A stretch of DNA of 42,548 nucleotides, taken from NCBI RefSeq assembly GCF_003957255.1, contig NZ_QDIE01000019.1, positions 1 to 42,548 on the forward strand, given 5' to 3'. Made by a program: the position numbers and the translations under genes. This DNA is from Actinotignum sanguinis. Lineage in GTDB: Bacteria; Actinomycetota; Actinomycetes; Actinomycetales; Actinomycetaceae. How positions within the stretch are numbered: position 1 is the first letter of the stretch; the number at the start of each line of letters is the position of its first letter. Under the pieces are notes generated by a model that ran no database searches, had not been told where the DNA came from, and worked only from the letters and a program-made list of their open reading frames with translations. Positions 25,260 to 33,211 of the stretch are shown here, one piece after another.

Positions 25260-26954
25260 ATGATTGAGAATCTTCTACTCGGTTTCCAAACATCTCTCAC
25301 TCCAGACAACCTGCTCTGGTGTTTCATCGGGGTACTTCTCGGTACCGTTATCGGGATGCTCCCCGGACTGGGGGCCACCACGGGCGTGGCAATTCTGCTG
25401 CCTCTTACCCTCACGATGGAGCCGGTCACCGCGCTCATTATGCTCGCGGGTATTTACTACGGGTGCCAGTACGGCGGCACGATTGCCGCGGTCCTCATTG
25501 CCACTCCGGGAGATGCGAGCGCCGTCGCAACAGTTATAGACGGCTACTCTCTGGCTCGAAAAGGAAAAGCTGGTAAGGCGCTCGCGATTGCTGCCATCGG
25601 CTCCTTCTTCGCCGCCATCGTTTCCCTCATTCTGCTCTGCTTGGTGGCAGCTCCTATCGCTCAATTTGCACTGCGTTTCGGCCCGGCTGAAATGCTCGCC
25701 ATTATGATCATGGGCCTGCTCACTATTATCTCCTTCTCCGGCGATAACCTTGCCAAGGGCCTCATGATGGCCGGTATCGGTTTAGTGCTCTCCACCGTGG
25801 GAATGTCCTCGGCCTTCGCGGCTTCGCGCTTCACCTTTGGAAGCGTGAGTTTGCTGGGCGGAATTGATTTCGTCGTCGTTATGATCGGAGTATTCGCCAT
25901 CGGTGAAGTGGTGTCCCAGATCGGTGCGGGCACCGCGAAACCGATTCGTGCCCGCATGCGTGACATGGTCATTAAGCCCTCCGATATTAAGCAGGCTTTC
26001 CCGGCCATTACTCGTGGTACCGGACTTGGATTTGTACTCGGCTGCCTGCCCGGTGCGGGATCCACCCTCGCCTCCCTGGTCGCCTACGGCGCGGAAAAGC
26101 AGGTCTCCAAGAACTCCCGCAATTTCGGTAAGGGCGCTATTGAAGGCGTAGCAGCCTCCGAATCCGCGAATAACGCCGCGGCCAATGCGAATTTCGTTCC
26201 GACTCTCGCGTTGGGCGTTCCCGGTGGTACGACGACGGCAGTTCTTCTCGGCGCATTCGTCATGTACGGGATCCAGCCGGGGCCCCTCCTCTTTGAGAAC
26301 CAACCTACGTTGGTGTGGGGTTTACTAACGTCCTTCTTCATCGGGAACGTTATCCTACTCGTCCTCAACCTGCCCATGGCACCCGTCTTTGCCCAAGTTC
26401 TGCGCCTGCCTTACTCCTATCTCTATCCCCTCATTATCTTCTTCTCGATGTTTGGGGCATTTGCGGTAGAGAATGGTGTTTTTGCACTCACAGTTCTTTT
26501 CGTTGCTGGTTTGGCCGGCTTCTTCATCAAGAAATATAACTATCCGACGGCGCCGCTCATCTTGGGCATGGTGCTTGGGCCCATGGTGGAACGTTATCTG
26601 GTGCAGACCTCTGCTTTCAGTCAGGGCGATCTCACCATCGTATTCCGTCAGCCCCTGGCCTTGACCATCCTTGGCATCACCCTTGCCATCATGGTGGTCC
26701 CGGGCCTCCTCAAGCGTTTTTCACGTAAATCCAGCCGCAAATCCGCGGCGGCCGAAGATCCCGCAGAAGCGACTTCCGCGATTGAGCCTGTGCCGTCCGT
26801 GGATGCTGCGCAACCTGCTGCCGTGGGGGAGTGCGCCGGCTCTGCCGCGCGCGGAACCCGCGCTCTCGACACGACAACCACCCCACCGCCGGGTCTTGCG
26901 CTAGGCGGTAACATCCCCCAATCCGGATCAACGACGATCAACTCTAAGGAATAA
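25260..26954 (+). CDS. tctA: Tripartite tricarboxylate transporter large membrane subunit TctA
   Basis: This 564-residue permease has about a dozen hydrophobic segments. The TctA signature IGMLPGLGATTGVAILLPLT lies near residues 36-55, and its inverted-repeat counterpart is GCLPGAGSTLASLVAYGAEK near 260. It carries a carboxylate across the membrane with TctB, loaded by TctC. The C-terminal ~75 residues after VVPGLLKRFSRK are an unusual charged and Pro/Thr/Ala-rich tail, longer than the family norm. ATG 25260 has AGGGAGG about 12 bases upstream. tctC follows after 2 bp. Confidence 0.95.
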   Translation: MIENLLLGFQTSLTPDNLLWCFIGVLLGTVIGMLPGLGATTGVAILLPLTLTMEPVTALIMLAGIYYGCQYGGTIAAVLIATPGDASAVATVIDGYSLARKGKAGKALAIAAIGSFFAAIVSLILLCLVAAPIAQFALRFGPAEMLAIMIMGLLTIISFSGDNLAKGLMMAGIGLVLSTVGMSSAFAASRFTFGSVSLLGGIDFVVVMIGVFAIGEVVSQIGAGTAKPIRARMRDMVIKPSDIKQAFPAITRGTGLGFVLGCLPGAGSTLASLVAYGAEKQVSKNSRNFGKGAIEGVAASESANNAAANANFVPTLALGVPGGTTTAVLLGAFVMYGIQPGPLLFENQPTLVWGLLTSFFIGNVILLVLNLPMAPVFAQVLRLPYSYLYPLIIFFSMFGAFAVENGVFALTVLFVAGLAGFFIKKYNYPTAPLILGMVLGPMVERYLVQTSAFSQGDLTIVFRQPLALTILGITLAIMVVPGLLKRFSRKSSRKSAAAEDPAEATSAIEPVPSVDAAQPAAVGECAGSAARGTRALDTTTTPPPGLALGGNIPQSGSTTINSKE

Positions 26955-26956
26955 CA

Positions 26957-27940
26957 ATGAAAATATCACGACTCATGAGCGGTATCGCCGCTGTTAGCTG
27001 CGCGCTCCTTGCCCTCTCCGGCTGTCAGGATAAGGGCGGGGGTTCCTCCGCGGGAGGAAGCGATTTCGATCCCGGCGCCCGTATCACCATGGTGGTACCT
27101 ATGGCCCCCGGTGGTGGTTCCGATATGTCAGGCCGTGCCATCGCCTCCGGCCTGGAGAACGTCACAGGTAAGTCCATCTCGGTGGAGAATCGCCAGGGTG
27201 CCGGCGGCGCCGTCGGCTATGCTGCGTTCCTGGGCGAAGAAGGTGATAGTTCCAAGCTCCTCGCCACCGAAACCGCCCTCATAAACCTTCCTCTCACCGA
27301 AAATGTGCCCTTCACGTGGCGTAGTTTCACCCCGATCATGAAGGTGGGTCAGGACTCGACGATCATGGTTGTAAAGAAGGGCTCTCCTTACAATTCCTGC
27401 CGTGCTGTGGTGGATGCGGCGAAGGCGGGCCCTGTTAAGGTCTCCATCTCCGGTGGTGTTACCGGTAACGACGCTATCCAATTCGGACTCATCGAAAAGG
27501 ATCAGGGTGTGCAGTTCCAACGTGTGCCCTACGAATCCGGCGGTGAAGCCGTGACTGCGTTGCTCGGCGGACACGTTGATGTCGCCCTGGGTAATCCCAG
27601 CGAAGTGATGGGCCAGCTGGAAGCCGGCGATCTTGTTCCCCTGTGCGTGATCTCCGAAGATCGCTATAGCTACGATGCGCTCAAGGATATCCCCACCACC
27701 GTGGAGGAAGGCATTAACGTGACCTTCTCCCAGTTCCGCGGCCTTATCGCGACAGGTGGGATCAGCGAAGAAGCCCGCGAGTACTGGATCGATGCAGCAA
27801 AGAAGTACAGCGAAAGCAAGGACTTCACCAATTACATGGAAACCAATTTCATGCAGATCGATCCTCTCTTCGGCGATGATTTCGTCAAGTACCTCGAAGG
27901 GTACGAAGCAGATCTCAAGAAGGGACTCGGGCAGAGCTAA
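26957..27940 (+). CDS. tctC: Tripartite tricarboxylate transporter substrate-binding lipoprotein TctC
   Basis: This 327-residue Bug/TctC-family receptor has a lipoprotein signal peptide (LLALSGC, Cys near residue 23). The family hallmark PMAPGGGSDMSGRAIA lies near residues 49-64, followed by VENRQGAGGAVG. These residues contact the carboxylate in characterised Bug proteins. As a lipoprotein it captures the substrate at the outer face and hands it to TctA/TctB. The ligand cannot be read from sequence; downstream genes suggest a sugar acid. It starts 2 bp after tctA and is followed by a strong hairpin at 27966-27991. Confidence 0.94.
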   Translation: MKISRLMSGIAAVSCALLALSGCQDKGGGSSAGGSDFDPGARITMVVPMAPGGGSDMSGRAIASGLENVTGKSISVENRQGAGGAVGYAAFLGEEGDSSKLLATETALINLPLTENVPFTWRSFTPIMKVGQDSTIMVVKKGSPYNSCRAVVDAAKAGPVKVSISGGVTGNDAIQFGLIEKDQGVQFQRVPYESGGEAVTALLGGHVDVALGNPSEVMGQLEAGDLVPLCVISEDRYSYDALKDIPTTVEEGINVTFSQFRGLIATGGISEEAREYWIDAAKKYSESKDFTNYMETNFMQIDPLFGDDFVKYLEGYEADLKKGLGQS

Positions 27941-27965
27941 GGCTCGCTAGCAATAGGCAGATAAG

Positions 27966-27991
27966 CGCCGGCCCCGGAACCGGGGCCGGCG
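27966..27991 (+). terminator. GC-rich hairpin between tctC and the TIM-barrel gene
   Basis: CGCCGGCCCCG (27966-27976) pairs perfectly with CGGGGCCGGCG (27981-27991) around a GAAC tetraloop, 26 bp past the tctC stop. The ribosome site of the next gene begins right after it. It may give partial termination or stabilise the 3' end of the transporter mRNA. Confidence 0.6.
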
Positions 27992-28005
27992 AAAGGAGTG
28001 ATGAG

Positions 28006-29013
28006 GTGTATACGGCGGATAACTGGCCAATTGCGGCCAAGATGAATTTCGGATCCCGCACAGAAACAGGGGAGGATATAGGAACCGCACCGGTAAGCGT
28101 ATGGGAAGACCAGCTTCTCCAAGTCAAGGAGCTTGGTTTCGGTGCCATTGATCCGATGGATGATTGGGTTCCCCTTGTTGAGATATCCGAGGAACGCTTC
28201 GCGTCTTTCCGGGATATGTGCCGCGATCTCGACCTCAGCATTCCCGCTATTTCCGTAGGTAGGCGTTCCGTCGTCGATGTTCGCAACGGAGATACTAATC
28301 TTGCCTTCGTACATGACCTCATTGATCGCGGGCATGAGCTCGGGGCACAGGTCATCAATATCGGCTTTATGGAGGCCCTCACCCCGGCGCAGAAAAAAGC
28401 GCTGTGGTTCTGGTTAGCACCCGGGCACGTATGCGATCCGCAATTGCGTCCGCTCGCGGTGGAACGGGTGAGGGAACTAGCCCGGCACGCCGGCCAGCTC
28501 GGAATGCACATCAGCCTGGAAATGTACGAAGACACCTACGTGGGAACCCACGACGGCGCGGTGAGTTTCGTGCGTGATATTGACCGTGACAACGTGGGGC
28601 TCAATCCGGATATTGGCAACCTCATTCGCCTGCACCGGCCCATGCCCAGCTACCAGGACATGTTCGATGCGGTTCTTCCCTACGCCAATTACTGGCATAT
28701 CAAGAACTATATTCGCGATGAGGACCCGGAAACTGGCACCTATATGTCCGCGCCGGTTCCCCTGGAAAGCGGACTTATTAACTACCGCGCCGTGATTCGG
28801 CAAGCTTTGCGGGGTGGCTTTACCGGAGCATTCATGGTGGAACACTACGGCTCGGACTGGCTGGGAGTGGGAGCAACAAATGCCCGCTATATCCGCCAGG
28901 TACTGCGCTCCGCACTGCGCACCATTGATCCTTTCAACGCGAATCTTTCCGCCACGGGCCAGGATGCCATTGGACAGATTACTCGTGAGTCGGCCCCCGC
29001 GCCGTCGTACTAA
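28006..29013 (+). CDS. Xylose-isomerase-like TIM-barrel protein (sugar isomerase/epimerase or decarboxylase)
   Basis: This 335-residue protein belongs to the AP-endonuclease-2/xylose isomerase-like barrel superfamily. Candidate metal ligands are the Glu in ISLEMYED (near 168), Asp in GLNPDIGN (near 202), His in WHIKN (near 230) and Glu in MVEHYGSD (near 281). Members isomerise or epimerise keto sugars. The 3-oxo-isoapionate decarboxylase (OiaC) of apiose catabolism is, as I recall, also of this type and produces L-erythrulose. Given the erythrulose enzymes downstream, that activity or an isomerase acting on a C5 sugar acid is plausible but unproven. GTG 28006 follows AAAGGAG by 7 bases. Confidence 0.75.
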   Translation: MYTADNWPIAAKMNFGSRTETGEDIGTAPVSVWEDQLLQVKELGFGAIDPMDDWVPLVEISEERFASFRDMCRDLDLSIPAISVGRRSVVDVRNGDTNLAFVHDLIDRGHELGAQVINIGFMEALTPAQKKALWFWLAPGHVCDPQLRPLAVERVRELARHAGQLGMHISLEMYEDTYVGTHDGAVSFVRDIDRDNVGLNPDIGNLIRLHRPMPSYQDMFDAVLPYANYWHIKNYIRDEDPETGTYMSAPVPLESGLINYRAVIRQALRGGFTGAFMVEHYGSDWLGVGATNARYIRQVLRSALRTIDPFNANLSATGQDAIGQITRESAPAPSY

Positions 29014-29087
29014 TCCCCGAACCTATTTACCCAGTTATCCGTCCGTCACTGGCCGCACGAGCGACCACAGCTACAAAGGAGAAAACA

Positions 29088-30080
29088 ATGACTATCGTTC
29101 CCAATCTTGCTATGACTATCGGTGATCCATCAGGCATCGGCCCCGAATTGGCGATGAAGTTATGCGCCGATGAGGAGAACCGTCAGAAGGCCAATATTAA
29201 GCTGCTTGCATCGGCTTCCGAAGTAGAGAAATACTGCGCGGAGCTTTCTCTGAGTTTCCCCTATTCGGAAGAAGCGAAGCCCGGTGAAGTGCAGATCGTG
29301 GGATCCGAGCTCCAAGATCAGCCCGTTAAACGCGGGGAGCATTCCGTGGAAGGCGGTCGGCGTGTGAAATCCGATCTCCTCAAGGCTATCGGCATGTACA
29401 AGGACGGCAAAGCGGATGCGATTATTTTCCTCCCCCTCAACAAAGCCGCGCTCCACGAAGCCGGCATGCATGAAGAGGACGAGCTGCGTTGGTTCGCCAA
29501 GGAACTCAATTACGACGGCTTCACTTCCGAACTCAATTTCATTCCCGGGCTCACTACCTCGCGCGTCACGTCCCATTGTGGAATCTCGCAAGTAGCCGCC
29601 CGTATTAACGCCCGAGCGGTTCGCGATGCCATTAACCTTCTCAACGATGTTATTAAGGGCATCGGGGTAGAAGAACCGCGTATCGCGGTATGCGCGCTCA
29701 ACCCGCACGGTGGAGAATCCGGGCAGTTCGGCCGGGAAGAAATTGACCATATCGCCCCGGGTGTGGAACTCGCCCAGTTTGATGGTGTTAATGTGCAGGG
29801 TCCCTTCCCGCCGGACACTACCTTCATGCGTGCCCAGAAGGGGAATTTCGACGGCGTTGTCACGATGTACCACGATCAGGGCCAGATTGCGCTCAAGACC
29901 ATTGGCTTCGATAAGGGTGTGACGGTTCAGGGAGGTTTGCCCGTTCCGTTGGCCACCCCGGCCCACGGCACCGCCTACGAAATCGTGGGCCAGGGTATTG
30001 CCTCCATCGGTCCCTCCCAGCGAGCCTTCGATATTGCTACTTCCCTCGGGGTCAAGACCGCAGAAGCGGCCCAGGCATAG
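29088..30080 (+). CDS. pdxA2: PdxA2-type NAD-dependent dehydrogenase/decarboxylase
   Basis: This 330-residue protein belongs to the PdxA family, which oxidises the C3 hydroxyl of 4-phospho-hydroxythreonine or of 4-phospho-D-threonate/erythronate and decarboxylates the beta-keto acid. GDPSGIGPE lies at 12-20. Metal-binding histidines sit in VTSHCG, ALNPHGGE and PAHGTAYE, and MYHDQG is intact. PdxA2 members normally pair with a DUF1537 sugar-acid kinase. None is in this window, and no pyridoxine genes are near, so a role in vitamin B6 synthesis is unlikely. ATG 29088 follows AAAGGAG. The MFS gene starts 14 bp after its stop. Confidence 0.85.
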   Translation: MTIVPNLAMTIGDPSGIGPELAMKLCADEENRQKANIKLLASASEVEKYCAELSLSFPYSEEAKPGEVQIVGSELQDQPVKRGEHSVEGGRRVKSDLLKAIGMYKDGKADAIIFLPLNKAALHEAGMHEEDELRWFAKELNYDGFTSELNFIPGLTTSRVTSHCGISQVAARINARAVRDAINLLNDVIKGIGVEEPRIAVCALNPHGGESGQFGREEIDHIAPGVELAQFDGVNVQGPFPPDTTFMRAQKGNFDGVVTMYHDQGQIALKTIGFDKGVTVQGGLPVPLATPAHGTAYEIVGQGIASIGPSQRAFDIATSLGVKTAEAAQA

Positions 30081-30094
30081 AAAGCCGGTTCACC

Positions 30095-31429
30095 ATGTCC
30101 GTTAATAAGCACGCAGTGCGCCACCCGAAGAAGGGTAAAAAATCGAAGATTCGCATCGAAGTCTTCATGATTTTGTGGCTCATTATTCTGCTCAACTACA
30201 TTGACCGCACCACCCTGTCCATCGCCCTGCCCTTTATCGATAAGGAACTGGGCATCGATGAGGATATGCAGGGATGGATTCTCTCCACCTTCTTCTGGAC
30301 CTACCTCATCTTCCAGGTTCCCGGTGGCTGGCTCCTCGATAAATTTGGGCCACGCCGCGTTATCGGTGCGGCCGGAGCCCTTTGGGGCGGAACTCAGATG
30401 GTTATCGGTTTCATCCACACCGGCTTGGGTTTCGGGGTGTCCCGTTTGCTCCTCGGTGCATTGGAAGCGCCGTGTGCGCCCTCGGGTTCCAAGCTCAACT
30501 CTTCTTGGTTGCCTTCCGGGGAACGTGCCCGCGGTGCCACGTTCGTGGATATGGCCGGGGCCTTCGGCTCTGCCGTGGGTGGCATTATGGTCACCGCGAT
30601 AATTGGATTCTTCGGATCTTGGCGGTGGGCCTTCTATATCACCGGCGGGATCACGGTGATCGTTGCGATTATCTACTACATCTGGGTGCGTGACACTCCG
30701 GAAGAACACCCACGGGTGAGCGCGGAAGAACTCGAACACATCCGCGAAGGTGAGGTAGGTCAGGAAGGTGCCGAACTCACCGCAGAAGAAAAGGCCAAGC
30801 TCCCGCGCATCGTTGACTATGCACGTTCCACCTCCTGGTGGGCCTTCTGGTTCGGGCGTCTTGGCTGGGCCACAGTATGGTGGGGCCTCATTTCCTGGAC
30901 CCCGTCCTATCTCTCGCGTGCCCGCGATTTCGATTTAGCCGGCCTAGGCCGGGGCACCTTCTTCATGTTCATGATGGGCGTGGTGGGCCAGCTGGTAGCC
31001 GGGTGGCTCGCGGACTGGGGCCGGCGCACCTTCAATGATTACAACAAGGTCATGAAGGCATTACTGGTCGGTTCCGCCCTCGGCATGGCGGTATGCGTGG
31101 CGGCAATTCCCTTCGCACCATCCGGAATGAGCGCACTTTTCCTGCTCTCTGGCGCGGTGTTCTTCACGAACTTCGGTGGGCTGTACTGGGCTATTCCGGC
31201 TTGGCTCGCCCCGAAGAGTCAGGTGGGAACGGTTGGTTCTGTCATGAACATGGCCTCATCCCTGGGCGGTGCGCTTGCTCCCATCATCATGGGCTACGCG
31301 ATCAAGGCAGCCGGGGGATCCTTTACTGGAGCGTTCGTATTCCTCGCCTGCGCGGCAGGACTGTACATGATCGGTTCCGCCCTCATTAATTTCAATCGTC
31401 CCTTGGCGCAGCGGCGGCTTATCGCCTAA
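30095..31429 (+). CDS. MFS transporter, anion:cation symporter (ACS) type
   Basis: This 444-residue transporter has 12 predicted membrane segments. The ACS/phthalate-type first helix motif LLNYIDRTTLSIALPF lies near residues 32-47, and DKFGPRRVIG is the MFS loop 2-3 signature. Such proteins import organic anions such as hexuronates, galactonate or tartrate with protons. A charged central loop of ~30 residues includes EEHPRVSAEELEHIREGE. It is co-directional with pdxA2 (14 bp) and followed by a 22-bp-stem hairpin. It probably imports the substrate of the island or a related sugar acid. Confidence 0.88.
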   Translation: MSVNKHAVRHPKKGKKSKIRIEVFMILWLIILLNYIDRTTLSIALPFIDKELGIDEDMQGWILSTFFWTYLIFQVPGGWLLDKFGPRRVIGAAGALWGGTQMVIGFIHTGLGFGVSRLLLGALEAPCAPSGSKLNSSWLPSGERARGATFVDMAGAFGSAVGGIMVTAIIGFFGSWRWAFYITGGITVIVAIIYYIWVRDTPEEHPRVSAEELEHIREGEVGQEGAELTAEEKAKLPRIVDYARSTSWWAFWFGRLGWATVWWGLISWTPSYLSRARDFDLAGLGRGTFFMFMMGVVGQLVAGWLADWGRRTFNDYNKVMKALLVGSALGMAVCVAAIPFAPSGMSALFLLSGAVFFTNFGGLYWAIPAWLAPKSQVGTVGSVMNMASSLGGALAPIIMGYAIKAAGGSFTGAFVFLACAAGLYMIGSALINFNRPLAQRRLIA

Positions 31430-31454
31430 GCGCGTCTCGTAGCGACGAATTTTT

Positions 31455-31507
31455 GGGTGCGGTGGTGCCATTGCGGCATGTGCCACCGCAATGGCACCAC
31501 CGCACCC
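31455..31507 (+). terminator. Perfect 22-bp stem hairpin between MFS and lactonase genes
   Basis: The left arm is 31455-31476 (starts GGGTGCGG, ends TTGCGG) and the right arm 31486-31507; they are exact reverse complements. The loop is CATGTGCCA. The hairpin lies 25 bp past the MFS stop and 5 bp before the lactonase ribosome site AAGGAGG. It is the most stable hairpin of the window. There is no trailing T-run, so it may block readthrough, process the mRNA or bind a protein. Confidence 0.7.
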
Positions 31508-31524
31508 GGACCAAGGAGGAAACA

Positions 31525-32493
31525 ATGGAGTTATACACAGGTCCAGTTATTGACGCGCATCATCACTTTTGGGAGCCGCATCTGGGTTACCAGCCCTGGT
31601 TGCGCCCCGATGCGCATATCCCCTTCCGCTACGGAAATTACGATCCAATCAAAGTTGATTTCTTGCCGGCGGATCTCACCGATTTAGCCGCGAGTATTAA
31701 TCTCAACCTCGTCGGTTCGGTAACGATGGAAACCGAATGGGAACTCGATGATCCGGTTGGCGAAATGCGCTACACCCAAAATATCGCGGATCGCTTCGGC
31801 CTCCCCAACGCCGGGGTAGGGCATGCGATTCTCAAAGATCCGCAGGTGCAGGGAACCCTTGAAGAACTAGCTGAGATTCCTATTGTGCGCGGGGTTCGTA
31901 ATAAGCCCGGGCAGTCAGATTCTCCGGTTAGTGCAGAAAGCAACCCGAGCCTGCTCACCGATCCGCAGTGGCAGAAGGGTTACGCAGCGTTGCGCGCCGT
32001 CGGATTTAGTTTCGACCTGCAGGTGGCCTGGTGGCATATGACCGAGGCGAAAACCGTTCTGGAGCAGAACCCGGATATTCCCCTCATCATTAACCACTCC
32101 GGGCTGCCCGCGGATCGCCACCCGGATATGATCGCCGGCTGGGCGCGCGCACTGGATTTCATGGCGCAATATCCGCAGGTCTCCATCAAGATTTCCGGGA
32201 TCGGGTTGAAAGACCAGCCCTGGACCGTGGAAAATAACCGTCCCATCGTGGAAAGAATCACCGAGATTTTCGGAACCGAACGCATTATGTTCGCCTCGAA
32301 TTTCCCGGTCGATTCCGTTGCCGGAAGCTTCGCAGACATCTGGAATGGCTTCCGCGAGATCACGAGCGGATGGTCCCAGGCGGAACAACGAGCCGCCTAC
32401 GCAGAGAACGCGGTGCGGATCTACCGCCTCCCGCAGGACCTGCTCAACACAACATCGGAAGCCGTGCGCATGGCCGCGCACGCCGAAAAATAG
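31525..32493 (+). CDS. COG3618-type amidohydrolase, probable sugar lactonase
   Basis: This 322-residue amidohydrolase-2 family TIM barrel is related to L-fuconolactonase, rhamnono-lactonase and 2-pyrone-4,6-dicarboxylate lactonase. DAHHHFWEP at residues 10-18 is the N-terminal metal motif. INHSGLPADRH supplies a barrel His, and FASNFPVDS is the C-terminal motif in the SNFPVD variant. It should hydrolyse an intramolecular ester (lactone) to the open acid. ATG 31525 follows AAGGAGG; an in-frame earlier start lies inside the preceding hairpin and is rejected. It is followed after 10 bp by the cyclase-family gene. Confidence 0.82.
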   Translation: MELYTGPVIDAHHHFWEPHLGYQPWLRPDAHIPFRYGNYDPIKVDFLPADLTDLAASINLNLVGSVTMETEWELDDPVGEMRYTQNIADRFGLPNAGVGHAILKDPQVQGTLEELAEIPIVRGVRNKPGQSDSPVSAESNPSLLTDPQWQKGYAALRAVGFSFDLQVAWWHMTEAKTVLEQNPDIPLIINHSGLPADRHPDMIAGWARALDFMAQYPQVSIKISGIGLKDQPWTVENNRPIVERITEIFGTERIMFASNFPVDSVAGSFADIWNGFREITSGWSQAEQRAAYAENAVRIYRLPQDLLNTTSEAVRMAAHAEK

Positions 32494-32503
32494 GACAACT
32501 ACT

Positions 32504-33211
32504 ATGGGATTTTTCGATCACTACCGCGTCGTCGACCTGTCGATGCTTATTGAGCCGCATTGGCGTTTTGCTCCGGAGTTCGCTTTCAAGGAACTCCCGA
32601 AACCGGAATTTACCTTCCGTTCCACTGTTCTTAAAGATTACGGTGCCCATAATTTCTCCCATTGCGATGCGCCACAGCACGTTGATCGAGCCCTCGAAAC
32701 CATCGAGATGCTCCCCATCGAGCGTTTCTGCGGGGAAGCAAGTCTTATTGACGTCGCAGATTTGGGTGATAACGCTGCACTTTCCCGTGAAGTTCTTGAG
32801 GCGCGGGCGGGCGCGGTACGCGCCGGCGACGTCGTACTTATCCGCAGCAACCAGGCACTGCGCCACCCCACAACCGTGCCAGAATTCTGGACCAGGTCCC
32901 CGTGGATCACGAAGTCCGGTGCGGAATACCTCCTCGAGCTTGAGGCCAAGGCAATTGCTTTTGATTTCCCGCAGGACCGCGCGATCCGCGAACCGTACCT
33001 CACGGATTTCGAGCACCATGAACCCATTGAAGACTGGGCCTGCCATACCGTGCTGCTGCCCAAAGGGATTCTACAAATCGAATACTTGGCCGGGCTGGAG
33101 AAACTGAGCCAGGAACGCTTCCTCTTCTTTGCTGCACCCTTGAAAATCAAAGGCGCGGATGGTGGTCCCGCACGCGTTTATGCGCTCGAAGCAATCGCCG
33201 AGGAGGCATAA
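32504..33211 (+). CDS. Cyclase-family (kynurenine formamidase-like) metal hydrolase
   Basis: This 235-residue protein belongs to the family of metal-dependent cyclases/hydrolases (PF04199). The metal motif HxGTHxDxPxH appears as HNFSHCDAPQH, giving ligands His49, His53, Asp55 and His59. The Gly-Thr pair is replaced by Phe-Ser. VVDLSMLIEP at the N-terminus is typical. Family members hydrolyse formamides, lactams or lactone-like rings. In this operon a second lactone or ring hydrolase role is likely, but the substrate is unknown. ATG 32504 has only a weak AGGAC. The stop is immediately followed by the next start (33212). Confidence 0.78.
   Translation: MGFFDHYRVVDLSMLIEPHWRFAPEFAFKELPKPEFTFRSTVLKDYGAHNFSHCDAPQHVDRALETIEMLPIERFCGEASLIDVADLGDNAALSREVLEARAGAVRAGDVVLIRSNQALRHPTTVPEFWTRSPWITKSGAEYLLELEAKAIAFDFPQDRAIREPYLTDFEHHEPIEDWACHTVLLPKGILQIEYLAGLEKLSQERFLFFAAPLKIKGADGGPARVYALEAIAEEA

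Noticed and set aside
29088-30080. Vitamin B6 biosynthesis PdxA
   Set aside because: No pdx or serC genes are near, and the context is a sugar-acid operon with its own regulator and transporters.
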